Below, piece by piece: positions 7,990 through 15,731 of a stretch of 64,000 nt of DNA (position 1 is the stretch's first letter; every line of letters starts with the position of its first letter). Below the pieces are notes generated by a model. That model was not told the origin of the DNA and ran no database searches. It was given only the letters and a program-made list of their open reading frames with translations. This DNA comes from Agromyces subbeticus DSM 16689 (GTDB taxonomy: Bacteria; Actinomycetota; Actinomycetes; Actinomycetales; Microbacteriaceae). The position numbers were made by a program, and so were the translations under genes. The stretch is from contig NZ_ATXG01000005.1 in NCBI RefSeq assembly GCF_000421565.1, forward strand, positions 62,001 through 126,000, read 5' to 3'.

Positions 7990-9170
7990 GATGCGCCTCT
8001 CTGCGGGGTGGTCGTTGCGGGTTCGAATGCTCCGACGACGTGGTCGGCGAGGCCGAGCCCGGTCGTCATGCCGATGCCGGTGGTCGCGCTTGCGAGGTGC
8101 ACGCCGGGCTCGACCTCCTCGATGAGGAAGTCGTTCGGGCCGCTCGCGTACACGCCCTGCCAGCGCTCGATCACGCGCAGGTGCTCGAGTCCGAACAGTT
8201 CGCGGGTGACCTCGAGCAGCGATTCGAACGCGGACTCGGCCTGGAACGGCGCGACGCTGACGCCGCGTACGTGCGTGTCGCCCACGATGAGCGAGCCATC
8301 GGGCAGCTGCGTGTACATCTGGTTCAGGTCGAGCGCGGCGAGCGCCGGCGACTCGGCGTGCAGCCGTTCGCGGAGCGCGACCGCCGCGGGCGTCGCCGAG
8401 AAGGCGCCGTAGCGCACGAGCGACCACCCGGTGAGGAGCGGTGCCACGAGCGGGATCCGCAGCTCGGTCGAGACGCGCAGCATGTCGAGGGCGCAGCGCA
8501 CGATGCCGACCCGCTCGGCCACCTCGGGGTAGAGCAGGTCGATGTCGTGGTTGACGGCGACGACGACCCGGCCCGCGTCGATGGGACCGCGACTCGTCTC
8601 GACCCGGCCCGGTCGCACTGCGCCGACCGCGGTGCGGCGGCGGAATTCGACGCCCTCGCGCTCGAGATACGCGGCGAGCGCGCCGATCGCCTGCCGCGGG
8701 TTCGCCTGCAGGTCCTGCGGCAGGAACGCACCGCCGACGGCTGAACCCGGGGCGAGCGGCATCCGCTCGTTCGCCTCGGCGGCGGAGAGCAGCTCGACCT
8801 CTGCGCCGCCGCGCGCCGCCGCGAGCTCCTGCAGCACGGCGAGTTCGTCTTCGCGGCGCGCAGCCACGAGGGTGCCCGATTCGCGGATCCACACGCCGGC
8901 GTCGCTCGCGAGCCCGAGCCACAGCTCGCGCGAGGCGAGGGCGAACTCGCGGGCGAGACCGGCCTGCGGCGTGAAACACAGGTGGCCGAAGTTGCGCACG
9001 GATGCCCCGGCGGCCTCGCTGCCCCGCTCGATCACGACGACCCGCTGACCGCGCCGGTGCGCGGCGAGTGCGGCACCGAGGCCGATGATGCCGGAGCCGA
9101 CGACGGCGACGTCGAAGCCGCTCATCGGGCTCGTGCTCATCGGGCTCATGCTCATCGGGCTCGTGCTCAT
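7986..9170 (-). CDS. HpnW-like FAD-dependent oxidoreductase (proposed aminophosphonate oxidase)
   Basis: 394 residues of the DAO family. The FAD-binding motif VAVVGSGIIGLGAALAAHRRG is followed by VVVIERG (residues about 20-50) and SVRNFGHLCFTPQAG. The C-terminal SATTGIGMTTGLGLADHVV is the second FAD contact. The neighbours (PhnX-like, phosphonate ABC genes) match the proposed HpnW family TIGR03364, thought to oxidise an aminophosphonate to an aldehyde for the phosphonatase. The start overlaps the permease stop (ATGA, 9167-9170). The first 50 bases hold three 15-base repeats that supply four in-frame methionines, so the exact start is uncertain. Confidence 0.8.
   Translation of the reverse strand: MSTSPMSMSPMSTSPMSGFDVAVVGSGIIGLGAALAAHRRGQRVVVIERGSEAAGASVRNFGHLCFTPQAGLAREFALASRELWLGLASDAGVWIRESGTLVAARREDELAVLQELAAARGGAEVELLSAAEANERMPLAPGSAVGGAFLPQDLQANPRQAIGALAAYLEREGVEFRRRTAVGAVRPGRVETSRGPIDAGRVVVAVNHDIDLLYPEVAERVGIVRCALDMLRVSTELRIPLVAPLLTGWSLVRYGAFSATPAAVALRERLHAESPALAALDLNQMYTQLPDGSLIVGDTHVRGVSVAPFQAESAFESLLEVTRELFGLEHLRVIERWQGVYASGPNDFLIEEVEPGVHLASATTGIGMTTGLGLADHVVGAFEPATTTPQRGAS
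9120..9170. repeat. 15-base tandem repeat at the HpnW-like start
   Basis: Read on the minus strand, ATGAGCAYGAGCCCG occurs three times in tandem, followed by ATGAGCGGC. It encodes the peptide MSTSPMSMSPMSTSPMS and so places several in-frame ATG codons at the gene start. Confidence 0.85.
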
Positions 9171-10981
9171 CGGAACACCCGCCGCATCCACACGGCGACG
9201 CCCTCGACGACGAGCACCGTCACGAGGATCATCAGCACGATCGCGGTGACCGCGGCGTAGTTCGAGCCCTGCCCGGCGTTCAGCAGGTAGTAGCCGATGC
9301 CGCCGCCGCCCACGATGCCGAGGATCGTCGCCGCCCGGATGTTCGTGTCGAGCAGGTAGAAGCTGTGCCCGATGAGGGCGCGGGTGCCCTGCGGGAGCGT
9401 CGCCGAGGCGTAGACCTGCGTGCGGCTCGCGCCCGTGGCGTGCAGCGCACGCTCGGGCCCCGACCGCACCTCTTCGAAGGAATCGGCGATGAGCTTTCCG
9501 AGCAGGCCGATGCCGCCGAACGCGAGTGCGAGCGTGCCGGCCTGCGTTCCCAGGCCCGTGATGACGATGAGCACGATCGCGAGGATCACCTCGGGGATGC
9601 CGCGGATCACGACGAGCAGCAGGCGCATCGACGAGCGCACCGTGCCGTTGGGCGCCACGTTGCGCGCGGCGAGGGAGCCGACGAACACCGAGAACACGAA
9701 GGCGAGCAGGGTCGCGGCGAGCGCGATGCCGATCGTCTGCATCATGGCGCCGACCATCGTCGCCATGTCGTAGTTGCCGAAGCTCGGCGGCCAGAACTGC
9801 ACGGCGATCGCGGGGATCTTCGCCCAGAAGGTGATGAGGTCGCCCCACTGGATGTTGCAGATGAGCACGCTGCCGACGACGACGGCGAGCGCGATCCAGC
9901 CCCACGCGGTGTTGCGGATGCGCACGGCATCCCACGGGCGACGGAGCGCCGCGTGGAGGTCGTGGGACACCGCCTGTCGAGGAGCCGACGAAGGAGGCGT
10001 ATCGAGACCAGCCGACGAGGTCTCGATACGCTCGCTGGCGCTCGCTACTCGACCGGCGGCCGCGCGGTTTCTGGCGTTCGCGACACCGCGCACCACGCGG
10101 TCGCCGAGGCCGCGACCCGTCGGAGCGATGCCGAGCATCGCCTGACGCACGACGCTCGAGACGATCTCCATGGCGACGCAGAGCAGGAACATCACGATCG
10201 CGATGCCGAGGCCCTCCGAGTAGTTCAGCGACTTGAAGGCGAACGACATCTCCATGCCGAGACCGACGACGCCGACGTAGCCGAGGATGACCGAGCCGCG
10301 CAGGTTGATGTCGTTGCGGTGCAGCACTGTCGCCACCCACGAGGGCAGCACCTGCGGCAGGATTCCGCTCGTGAACTCCTGCAGCTTCGAGCCGCCTGAT
10401 GCGCGAATGGCGAGGCGCGGGCCCTCGTCGATCTGCTCGATGGCATCGGCGAACAGCTTGGAGATCATGCCGATCGAGTGGAGCCCGATGGCGAGGATGC
10501 CGGGCAGCGAGCCGAGCGAGAACATGAGCACGAAGACCATCGCGAGCACGACGTCGGGCACTGCGCGGGTGAAGACGCCGACGAAGCGGCCGAAGGCCCG
10601 CCACCCGGGGCCGGGCGTCGTGTTCGAGGCCGCGAGGTAGGCGACCGGCACCGAGATCACGGCGGCGAGCAGGGTGCCGCAGAGCACGAGCCCGATCGTG
10701 AGTGCCGTGAGGTAGGCGAGCTCCGCCGGCTCGGGGAAGGTGATGGGGCCAACCCGAGCGAAGAACCGCTCGGCGTTGCCCCAGCTCTCGACCATGCTCG
10801 GAATCGAGATGCCCGAGTCGGCGAGGGCGATGACGGATGCCACGACGATCGCGCCGAGGGTCAGGGTCGCCGCGATCCGCTCGGCTGAGACGCGGCGGCG
10901 GGGTGCGCGCTCGAGGATCGAGGGCGGCGGAGTCGGACTCTGCCGGCTCGGCGATGCGGCGGAAGGCGCGGTGAGCGTCAT
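9167..10981 (-). CDS. phnE: Fused phosphonate ABC permease (PhnE-PhnE)
   Basis: 604 residues made of two complete PhnE-type permease domains that are usually separate genes. Domain one spans about residues 35-290, with the coupling loop RLAIRASGGSKLQEFTSGIL (EAA-type). Domain two spans about 345-600, with GPERALHATGASRTQVYASATLP. Each half has about six transmembrane helices. The linker (about 305-335) is encoded by a copy of a dispersed inverted repeat, read in frame. The ATG overlaps the PhnC stop (ATGA), and the stop overlaps the HpnW-like start. With PhnC and PhnD it makes a phosphonate or phosphite importer. Confidence 0.88.
   Translation of the reverse strand: MTLTAPSAASPSRQSPTPPPSILERAPRRRVSAERIAATLTLGAIVVASVIALADSGISIPSMVESWGNAERFFARVGPITFPEPAELAYLTALTIGLVLCGTLLAAVISVPVAYLAASNTTPGPGWRAFGRFVGVFTRAVPDVVLAMVFVLMFSLGSLPGILAIGLHSIGMISKLFADAIEQIDEGPRLAIRASGGSKLQEFTSGILPQVLPSWVATVLHRNDINLRGSVILGYVGVVGLGMEMSFAFKSLNYSEGLGIAIVMFLLCVAMEIVSSVVRQAMLGIAPTGRGLGDRVVRGVANARNRAAAGRVASASERIETSSAGLDTPPSSAPRQAVSHDLHAALRRPWDAVRIRNTAWGWIALAVVVGSVLICNIQWGDLITFWAKIPAIAVQFWPPSFGNYDMATMVGAMMQTIGIALAATLLAFVFSVFVGSLAARNVAPNGTVRSSMRLLLVVIRGIPEVILAIVLIVITGLGTQAGTLALAFGGIGLLGKLIADSFEEVRSGPERALHATGASRTQVYASATLPQGTRALIGHSFYLLDTNIRAATILGIVGGGGIGYYLLNAGQGSNYAAVTAIVLMILVTVLVVEGVAVWMRRVFR
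9987..10056. repeat. Dispersed two-part inverted repeat, copy 1 (inside phnE)
   Basis: CGTATCGAGACC and GGTCTCGATACG arms flank a short spacer, continuing outward into CTACTCGACCGG at 10045-10056. Similar units lie at 23137-23214 and 25739-25824. This copy is coding and open in the phnE frame. Confidence 0.8.
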
Positions 10982-11883
10982 GATCGCAGCGAGCCGTCGA
11001 CGAGGGTGGCGCTGTCGAGATCGGCGCTGTCGAGATCTGCAGCAGCCGCGGCATCCGCGAGCTCGACCTCGATGGCGGAGAGTTCGGTGGTGGAGGTGGC
11101 GACGCGGCCGTAGATCTCCATGACGGCGGCCTTCGACAGGCCCTCGACGGGTGTGTCGAGCGCGACCTCGCCGTGGCGCAGGCCGACGATGCGGTCGCCC
11201 CACGAGAGCGCGAGGTCGACCTGGTGGAGGCTGCAGACGACGGTGAGGCCCTCGTCCATCGCGATCTCCCGGATGAGGGCCATGACCTGCTCACTCGACT
11301 CGGGGTCGAGTGAGGCGACGGGCTCGTCGGCGAGGAGGATCTCGGGGTTCTGCATGAGGGCGCGCGCGATCGCGACGCGCTGCTGCTGCCCGCCCGAGAG
11401 GGTGTCGGCGCGCTGGTACGCACGATCGAGCAGGCCGACCCGGTCGAGGTGTCCGAGCGCCGTGAGCTTCAAGCGCCTGGGGTAGCTCCAGAGCCCGATG
11501 CGCGGCCCGCGGAGCTCGGCGAGCGCCCCGGTCAGCACGTTCTCGAGCACCGTGAGCGATGGCACGAGGTCGAACTGCTGGAACACGAAGCCCATGCGGC
11601 TGCGCAGGGCCCGGAGGCGCCGGCCGGTCAGGCGCGGCACCTCCTGGCCGAGCACGCGCACGGAACCCGATGTCGGCGTCTCGAGGCCGTCGAGATGCCG
11701 CAGCAACGTCGACTTGCCCGAGCCCGAGAGGCCGAGGAGCACCACGATCTCGCCCCGCGAGACCGTGAGCGATGCCCCCTGCAGCGCCACGGTGCGGCCG
11801 AACTCCTTCGTGAGTCCGGTGACGTCGATGACGACCGATTCATCGGTGGCGTTCGCGTCGTCGATCCGAGCTGACTCGTTCAT
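10978..11883 (-). CDS. phnC: Phosphonate ABC transporter ATP-binding protein
   Basis: 301-residue ABC ATPase. Walker A is GLSGSGKST (about residues 50-58), the Q-loop is FVFQQFDLVPSLTVLENVL, the signature is LSGGQQQRVAIARAL, Walker B is ILLADEPVASLDP, and the switch His is in VVCSLHQVDLAL. NVLTGAL and CSLHQVDLA are typical of PhnC. The C-terminal 45 residues (after VMEIYGR) are an Ala/Asp/Leu-rich tail not needed for the fold. The gene is 56 bases downstream of phnD and couples to phnE by ATGA. Confidence 0.93.
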   Translation of the reverse strand: MNESARIDDANATDESVVIDVTGLTKEFGRTVALQGASLTVSRGEIVVLLGLSGSGKSTLLRHLDGLETPTSGSVRVLGQEVPRLTGRRLRALRSRMGFVFQQFDLVPSLTVLENVLTGALAELRGPRIGLWSYPRRLKLTALGHLDRVGLLDRAYQRADTLSGGQQQRVAIARALMQNPEILLADEPVASLDPESSEQVMALIREIAMDEGLTVVCSLHQVDLALSWGDRIVGLRHGEVALDTPVEGLSKAAVMEIYGRVATSTTELSAIEVELADAAAAADLDSADLDSATLVDGSLRS

Positions 11884-11939
11884 CTGCTGCTCCGTGTTCC
11901 TGCGTGGTTCGATCTGCCGTGCTGGTCAGTGACCGGGCG

Positions 11940-12869
11940 TCAGCCCTGGCACTGCTCCGCGTTCGTCTTCTCGCAGATGTCGCGGATGGTGTCGTAGTAC
12001 GCGTCGTCGACCGGCGACGTGGCGAAGAACGCGCTGCGGAAGGCGTCACTGTCGGCGCTGTCGATACCGGCCGCGATGATGTCGTCGATCGTGACCTCGC
12101 CGAGGATGCCGACGAGCTGCGTCTTCAGCTCTTCGGGCAGGGTGTTCGACATGACGATCGGCGCACCGGGCACCATGGTCTCGGCGACGACCTCGACCTT
12201 GTCGCTCTTCTCGACCTCGCTGTCTTCGGCGAAGCCGGCCTCGCACTCGACGCCCTCACCGGTCTTGGTGACCGAGACGTCGTGCTTGCCCGCGAACACC
12301 GGCGTGACGTCGGTCTCGGGGTCGATGCCCTCGTTCAGCAGGTTGTAGCTCGGGAACAGGTAGCCCGAGGTCGAAGACGGGTCGACGAAGCAGACCTTCT
12401 TGCCCTTGAAGCCGGCGAGGTCGGTGATGTCGCTGCCCTTGGGCACGATCGCCTGCGAGAAGTAGCCGGGCTCCTGGCCCTCTTCCGTGATGATCGACGA
12501 GATCGGCGTGAGCGCCGCGCCGTTGTTCGACGCCGTCACGTAGGTGAAGCCAGAGAACGAGGCGACGTCGATCTTGCCGGCGACCGCTGCCTCGATGAGC
12601 GCGGCGTAGTCGGTCGACTCGTGGTACTCGACCGTCTTGCCCGTCTCCTGGGCGATGTAGTCCATGAGCGGCTGGTAGTTCGTCTCGGTGTCGACCGAGT
12701 CGGGCACGACACCGAACACGAGCGTGTTCTCGTCGACCGCGAACGTCACATCGCCCGAGGCATCCGCTGCCGCGTCGTCGGCCGCAGAGGGCGACGAGCA
12801 GGCGGCGAGGCCGACGGCGAGCAGGGCCGCCGCTGCGATGGCGGGCCAGGCCTTGGTGGAGAGTCTCAT
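11940..12869 (-). CDS. phnD: Phosphonate ABC transporter substrate-binding lipoprotein
   Basis: 309 residues from ATG 12869, chosen over upstream starts because GAAAGG lies seven bases before it and a lipoprotein signal begins at once (MRLSTKAWPAIAAAALLAVGL, then lipobox LAAC). The mature part is a PhnD-type periplasmic-binding fold: LVFGVVPDSVDTETNYQPLMDYI, VDVASFSGFTY-like segment at about residue 110, and VCFVDPSSTSGYLFPS, the anion-binding serine/threonine stretch. It binds phosphonates (or phosphite) outside the membrane for the fused PhnE. First gene of the operon. Confidence 0.92.
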   Translation of the reverse strand: MRLSTKAWPAIAAAALLAVGLAACSSPSAADDAAADASGDVTFAVDENTLVFGVVPDSVDTETNYQPLMDYIAQETGKTVEYHESTDYAALIEAAVAGKIDVASFSGFTYVTASNNGAALTPISSIITEEGQEPGYFSQAIVPKGSDITDLAGFKGKKVCFVDPSSTSGYLFPSYNLLNEGIDPETDVTPVFAGKHDVSVTKTGEGVECEAGFAEDSEVEKSDKVEVVAETMVPGAPIVMSNTLPEELKTQLVGILGEVTIDDIIAAGIDSADSDAFRSAFFATSPVDDAYYDTIRDICEKTNAEQCQG

Positions 12870-12962
12870 CGGAAACCTTTCGTGACCGCTGCGCCCGGTG
12901 CAGGCGCATGCTGTGTGTTCCGTTGCCCCAACGTAAGCAGCCGCCGCCAACGCGGGACTGCT

Positions 12963-12985
12963 TCGTGGTTACGGGAAGGTGAACC
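12963..12985 (-). promoter_or_regulatory. Candidate PHO-box upstream of phnD
   Basis: On the minus strand GTTCACC (plus 12978-12984) is followed 11 bases later by a weaker CGTAACC copy. Direct 11-base repeats of GTTCACC-like sequence are the actinobacterial PhoP box. It lies about 100 bases before the phnD start, suggesting phosphate-starvation control. The match is partial. Confidence 0.35.
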
Positions 12986-13113
12986 GCGCGCATCGAGCCG
13001 TTGCGCGTCCGCGTCGCGCTTGGCTCTCATCGAGAGTGCACTCCCCACCCCGGAACCGGCGGCCACTGCACGCTCGACGCATCGGTGGCATGCGCCCGCC
13101 CGGTGTCAAGGAT

Positions 13114-13151
13114 CAATGTATGCATTGTTGGCGTATTGCATGCAATAATCT
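13114..13151. promoter_or_regulatory. GntR operator pair and -10 of the phosphonate regulator
   Basis: A perfect 14-bp palindrome TATTGCATGCAATA (13134-13147) and an imperfect one CAATGTATGCATTG (13114-13127) lie 20 bases apart in otherwise GC-rich DNA. The right palindrome overlaps TAATCT (13146-13151), a -10 hexamer five bases before the GntR ATG. This fits autoregulation of the GntR gene with a leaderless transcript. Confidence 0.65.
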
Positions 13152-13156
13152 CTCGC

Positions 13157-13789
13157 ATGACCGTCTACGACGAATTGCGCGAGCTCGTGCTCGGCGGCGC
13201 CCTCGATCAGGCCACGAGGTTCAGCGAGTCATCGCTCGCCGAGCGACTCGACGTGAGCAGAACGCCGGTGCGTGAGGCGCTGCAGCGGCTCGAGGCCGAC
13301 GGGCTCGTCGTCGCCCAGGGCCGCGGCGTGCGGGTGCACATGCGCGACGCCGACGAGCTCGCCGAGCTCTACGAGGCCCGCTCGGCGCTCGACGGCCACG
13401 CGGCATCCGCTCTCGCGACCCTCGTGCGTCGCGGCGAGATGGCGCCCGCCCGACTCACCGAACTCGACGCGATCGCCGACGAGACCGATGCGCTCACGCG
13501 CAGCGGCGACCTCCCGGCTGCGACGGAGCGCAACCGCGGTTTCCACCAGCGCATCGCCCAGCTCGCCGGCAACACCGTCGTCGTCGCGACGCTCGACCGC
13601 TACTGGGACCAGATCGTGGTCTCGACCCGCCATCGCCTGGGCGAACGCGAGCGCGTGGCATCCGTGCACGACGAACACCGCGACATCCTCGCCCGCATCG
13701 CCGCAGGCGACGCCGACGGCGCACGCCTCGCCGCCGCAGATCACGCCCTCACGACCCGCCGCATCGCCACCGAACGGAGCACGAAGTGA
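13157..13789 (+). CDS. GntR-family (FadR/FCD type) regulator of the phosphonate locus
   Basis: 210 residues. The winged helix is residues about 1-65, with SSLAERLDVSRTPVREALQRLEADGLV, the FadR-type recognition segment. The FCD-like ligand domain follows, with ELYEARSALDGHAA, FHQRIAQLAGN and VHDEHRDILARIAAGDADGA, which carry the conserved His and acidic metal ligands. It is divergent from phnD and shares the intergenic region, so it probably controls the phosphonate operon in response to a phosphonate or breakdown product. The start at 13157 follows a TAATCT box by five bases. Confidence 0.85.
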   Translation: MTVYDELRELVLGGALDQATRFSESSLAERLDVSRTPVREALQRLEADGLVVAQGRGVRVHMRDADELAELYEARSALDGHAASALATLVRRGEMAPARLTELDAIADETDALTRSGDLPAATERNRGFHQRIAQLAGNTVVVATLDRYWDQIVVSTRHRLGERERVASVHDEHRDILARIAAGDADGARLAAADHALTTRRIATERSTK

Positions 13790-14256
13790 CCACCACCCAC
13801 CACTACGACCTCGGGCTGCACTGGACCGGCAACCTCGGCACCGGCACCGCGACGTATCGCGGGTACGGCCGCGACCACGAGGTCACCGCCGACGGTCTCC
13901 CGCCGATCCCCGGGTCGTCCGACCTCTCGTTCCGGGGCGACCCGGCGCGCTGGAACCCCGAGCAGCTGCTCGTCGCCTCGATCGCTCAGTGCCACATGCT
14001 CTGGTACCTCCACCTCGCTGCGGGTGCGGGCGTCGTCGTCACCGATTACGCGGATACCCCGACCGGCGCGATGCTCGAAGAGCCGAACGGCAGCGGGCAG
14101 TTCAGCGAGGTCACGCTGCGCCCGCGGGTCACGATCGACGCGAACAGCGACCCGCACCTGGCGGAGGAACTGCACGAGCGCGTCGGCGACTATTGCTTCA
14201 TCGCGCGTTCGGTGAACTTTGCGGTGCTCCATGAACCGACGACCCTGACCGCGTGA
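13786..14256 (+). CDS. OsmC-family protein coupled to the GntR regulator
   Basis: 156 residues from GTG 13786, overlapping the gntR stop (GTGA). The OsmC/Ohr fold shows in WTGNLGTGT, RWNPEQLLVASIAQCHMLWYL (first redox Cys, about residue 66) and GDYCFIARS (second Cys, about 131). OsmC proteins use this Cys pair to reduce organic hydroperoxides, usually with lipoyl or thiol partners. Why one is translationally coupled to a phosphonate regulator is unclear. It might deal with peroxide from the FAD oxidase; that is inference. Confidence 0.8.
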   Translation: MTTTHHYDLGLHWTGNLGTGTATYRGYGRDHEVTADGLPPIPGSSDLSFRGDPARWNPEQLLVASIAQCHMLWYLHLAAGAGVVVTDYADTPTGAMLEEPNGSGQFSEVTLRPRVTIDANSDPHLAEELHERVGDYCFIARSVNFAVLHEPTTLTA

Positions 14257-14275
14257 GCCGCGGGGGTCGCTCGGC

Positions 14276-14470
14276 TCAGCGGCGGATGCGCCCCGGCCCC
14301 ATCGCGGCGCCGAGGCCGGTCGCGATGATGCCCGCGAAGAGCCAGCCGTAGCGTCCGGACACGACGCCGATGACCGCGAGCACGATGCCGATCGCGACGA
14401 CGGTGCGCGAGAGGATGCGCCGCACCTTCGGCCGCGCGAAGAACCGCGGCTTCTCGGTCGGTTCGGTCAT
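14276..14470 (-). CDS. Small two-helix membrane protein
   Basis: 64 residues from ATG 14470, whose ATGA overlaps the SDR stop. A basic N-terminus (KPRFFARPKVRRILSRT) is followed by two hydrophobic helices (about 22-38 and 42-57) and a short basic end. No family recognised. Last gene of the DGPF-ECF-chorismate mutase-SDR operon. Confidence 0.6.
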   Translation of the reverse strand: MTEPTEKPRFFARPKVRRILSRTVVAIGIVLAVIGVVSGRYGWLFAGIIATGLGAAMGPGRIRR

Positions 14471-15384
14471 GCGACGCCGAAGGTCTCGCCGGTGGCCGCT
14501 TCGGCGAAGGCCCAGAAGCGAGCGCCGATCGAGGCATTCTTCGTCGTTCGCGTCGGCGTCTGCAGGTTCGGCGCGCCCTTCGTCAGGAACCGGGGACCCC
14601 AGAACTGGCCGCCCTCGACGCCGGGCGCGGTCAGCGCATGCAGCGTCACCTCGGCCCCGCGATGCTTGCCCTGCGCCCACGGCGTCTGCAGCGCATCGGC
14701 GAAGCGCGCACCGGCGGTCGGCTCGTTGACCCCGGGAACCCGTGGCGTGCGACCGCTGATCGCGTATCCCGGGTGGGCCACGACGCTCATCGTCGTGGAG
14801 TCCGCCGCCCGCAGCCGCCGGTCGAGCTCGAAGGCGAGCACCTGGGTCGCGATCTTCGACTGGGCGTACGCCCGCCAGAAGTCGTAGCCGCGCGTCAGCT
14901 GCAGGTCGTCGATGCGGAACGTCGAGAGCAGCGTCGAGAACGAGCCGAGCGCGACGACGCGAGCGCCCGGTGCGAGATGCGGCAGCAGCCGGGCCAGCAG
15001 GGCAAAATGGCCGAGCACGTTGGTGGCGAGCACGAGCTCGTTGCCGTCGGGCGACTCGAGGCGCACTCCCGGCGTGTGCACCATGCCCGCGTTCGTGACG
15101 ATGCCGTCGAGCGGCGGCCGGTGCAGCAGCCGCGCAGCGCCGGCGCGCACCGAGTCGAGCGAGGCCGTGTCGATGACGAGAGGCTCGACGGATGCCTCTG
15201 GGCGAGCGCCGCGAATGGCGGACAGCGCCGCCTCGAGCCGCTCAGGGCTGCGCCCGGCCAGCACGACATGCGCGCCGGCACCCGCGAGCCTGGCCGCAGT
15301 GAAGAATCCGAGCCCGCGGTTGCCGCCGGTCACGAGGTAGCGCTTGCCCGCTTGCGACGGGAGCGCGATCGGGTACCAGCTCAC
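14467..15384 (-). CDS. Short-chain dehydrogenase/reductase
   Basis: 305-residue classical or extended SDR. The cofactor motif is YLVTGGNRGLGFFTAA (residues about 15-30, TGxxxGxG), followed by VVLAGRS, whose Arg points to NADP preference. DGIVTNAGMVH carries the NAG motif, and the catalytic Tyr and Lys are in YAQSK. FWRAYAQSKIATQVLAFEL resembles the retinol dehydrogenase/WW-oxidoreductase-like SDRs. Substrate unknown. Start and stop overlap chorismate mutase and the small membrane gene by ATGA. Confidence 0.85.
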   Translation of the reverse strand: MSWYPIALPSQAGKRYLVTGGNRGLGFFTAARLAGAGAHVVLAGRSPERLEAALSAIRGARPEASVEPLVIDTASLDSVRAGAARLLHRPPLDGIVTNAGMVHTPGVRLESPDGNELVLATNVLGHFALLARLLPHLAPGARVVALGSFSTLLSTFRIDDLQLTRGYDFWRAYAQSKIATQVLAFELDRRLRAADSTTMSVVAHPGYAISGRTPRVPGVNEPTAGARFADALQTPWAQGKHRGAEVTLHALTAPGVEGGQFWGPRFLTKGAPNLQTPTRTTKNASIGARFWAFAEAATGETFGVA

Positions 15385-15731
15385 AGCTCGCCGGCGTTGC
15401 CGATGCCGGCCGTGCCGCCCGCGTTGTTGGCGAGCTCTTCATGGTGCTGGATCACCTCGGCGACGACGAAGTTGAACCACTTCTCGGCGAACGCCGGGTC
15501 GAGGTGCGCGTCGATCGCGAGGTCGCGCAGCCGCGCGAGCTGGCGCCGCTCGCGATCGGGGTCGCTCGGCGGCAGGCCGTGCGTGGCCTTCAGCCGGCCG
15601 ACCTGCTGCGTGAACTTGAAGCGTTCGGCGAGCAGGTGGATGAGGGCCGCGTCGATGTTGTCGATGCTCGATCGGATGCCGAGCAGCTCGCTCATCGCGG
15701 CATCCCGTTCGTCGAAGGGCCCGTCAGTCAT
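15381..15731 (-). CDS. Chorismate mutase (AroQ type)
   Basis: 116 residues, all-helical AroQ fold: LLGIRSSIDNIDAALIHLLAERFKF (R and the ID..ID helix), TQQVGRLKATHGLPPSDPDRERRQLARLRDLA with the catalytic Lys and Arg, and a last helix VVAEVIQHHEEL. It would convert chorismate to prephenate for Phe/Tyr synthesis. No signal peptide, so intracellular. Unusually, it sits inside an operon led by a DGPF protein and an ECF sigma factor; its ATG overlaps the sigma stop by eight bases. Confidence 0.82.
   Translation of the reverse strand: MTDGPFDERDAAMSELLGIRSSIDNIDAALIHLLAERFKFTQQVGRLKATHGLPPSDPDRERRQLARLRDLAIDAHLDPAFAEKWFNFVVAEVIQHHEELANNAGGTAGIGNAGEL

Noticed and set aside
11940..12950. Longer PhnD from an upstream start
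   Set aside because: The extra 27 residues would precede a perfect lipoprotein signal that has its own ribosome site.
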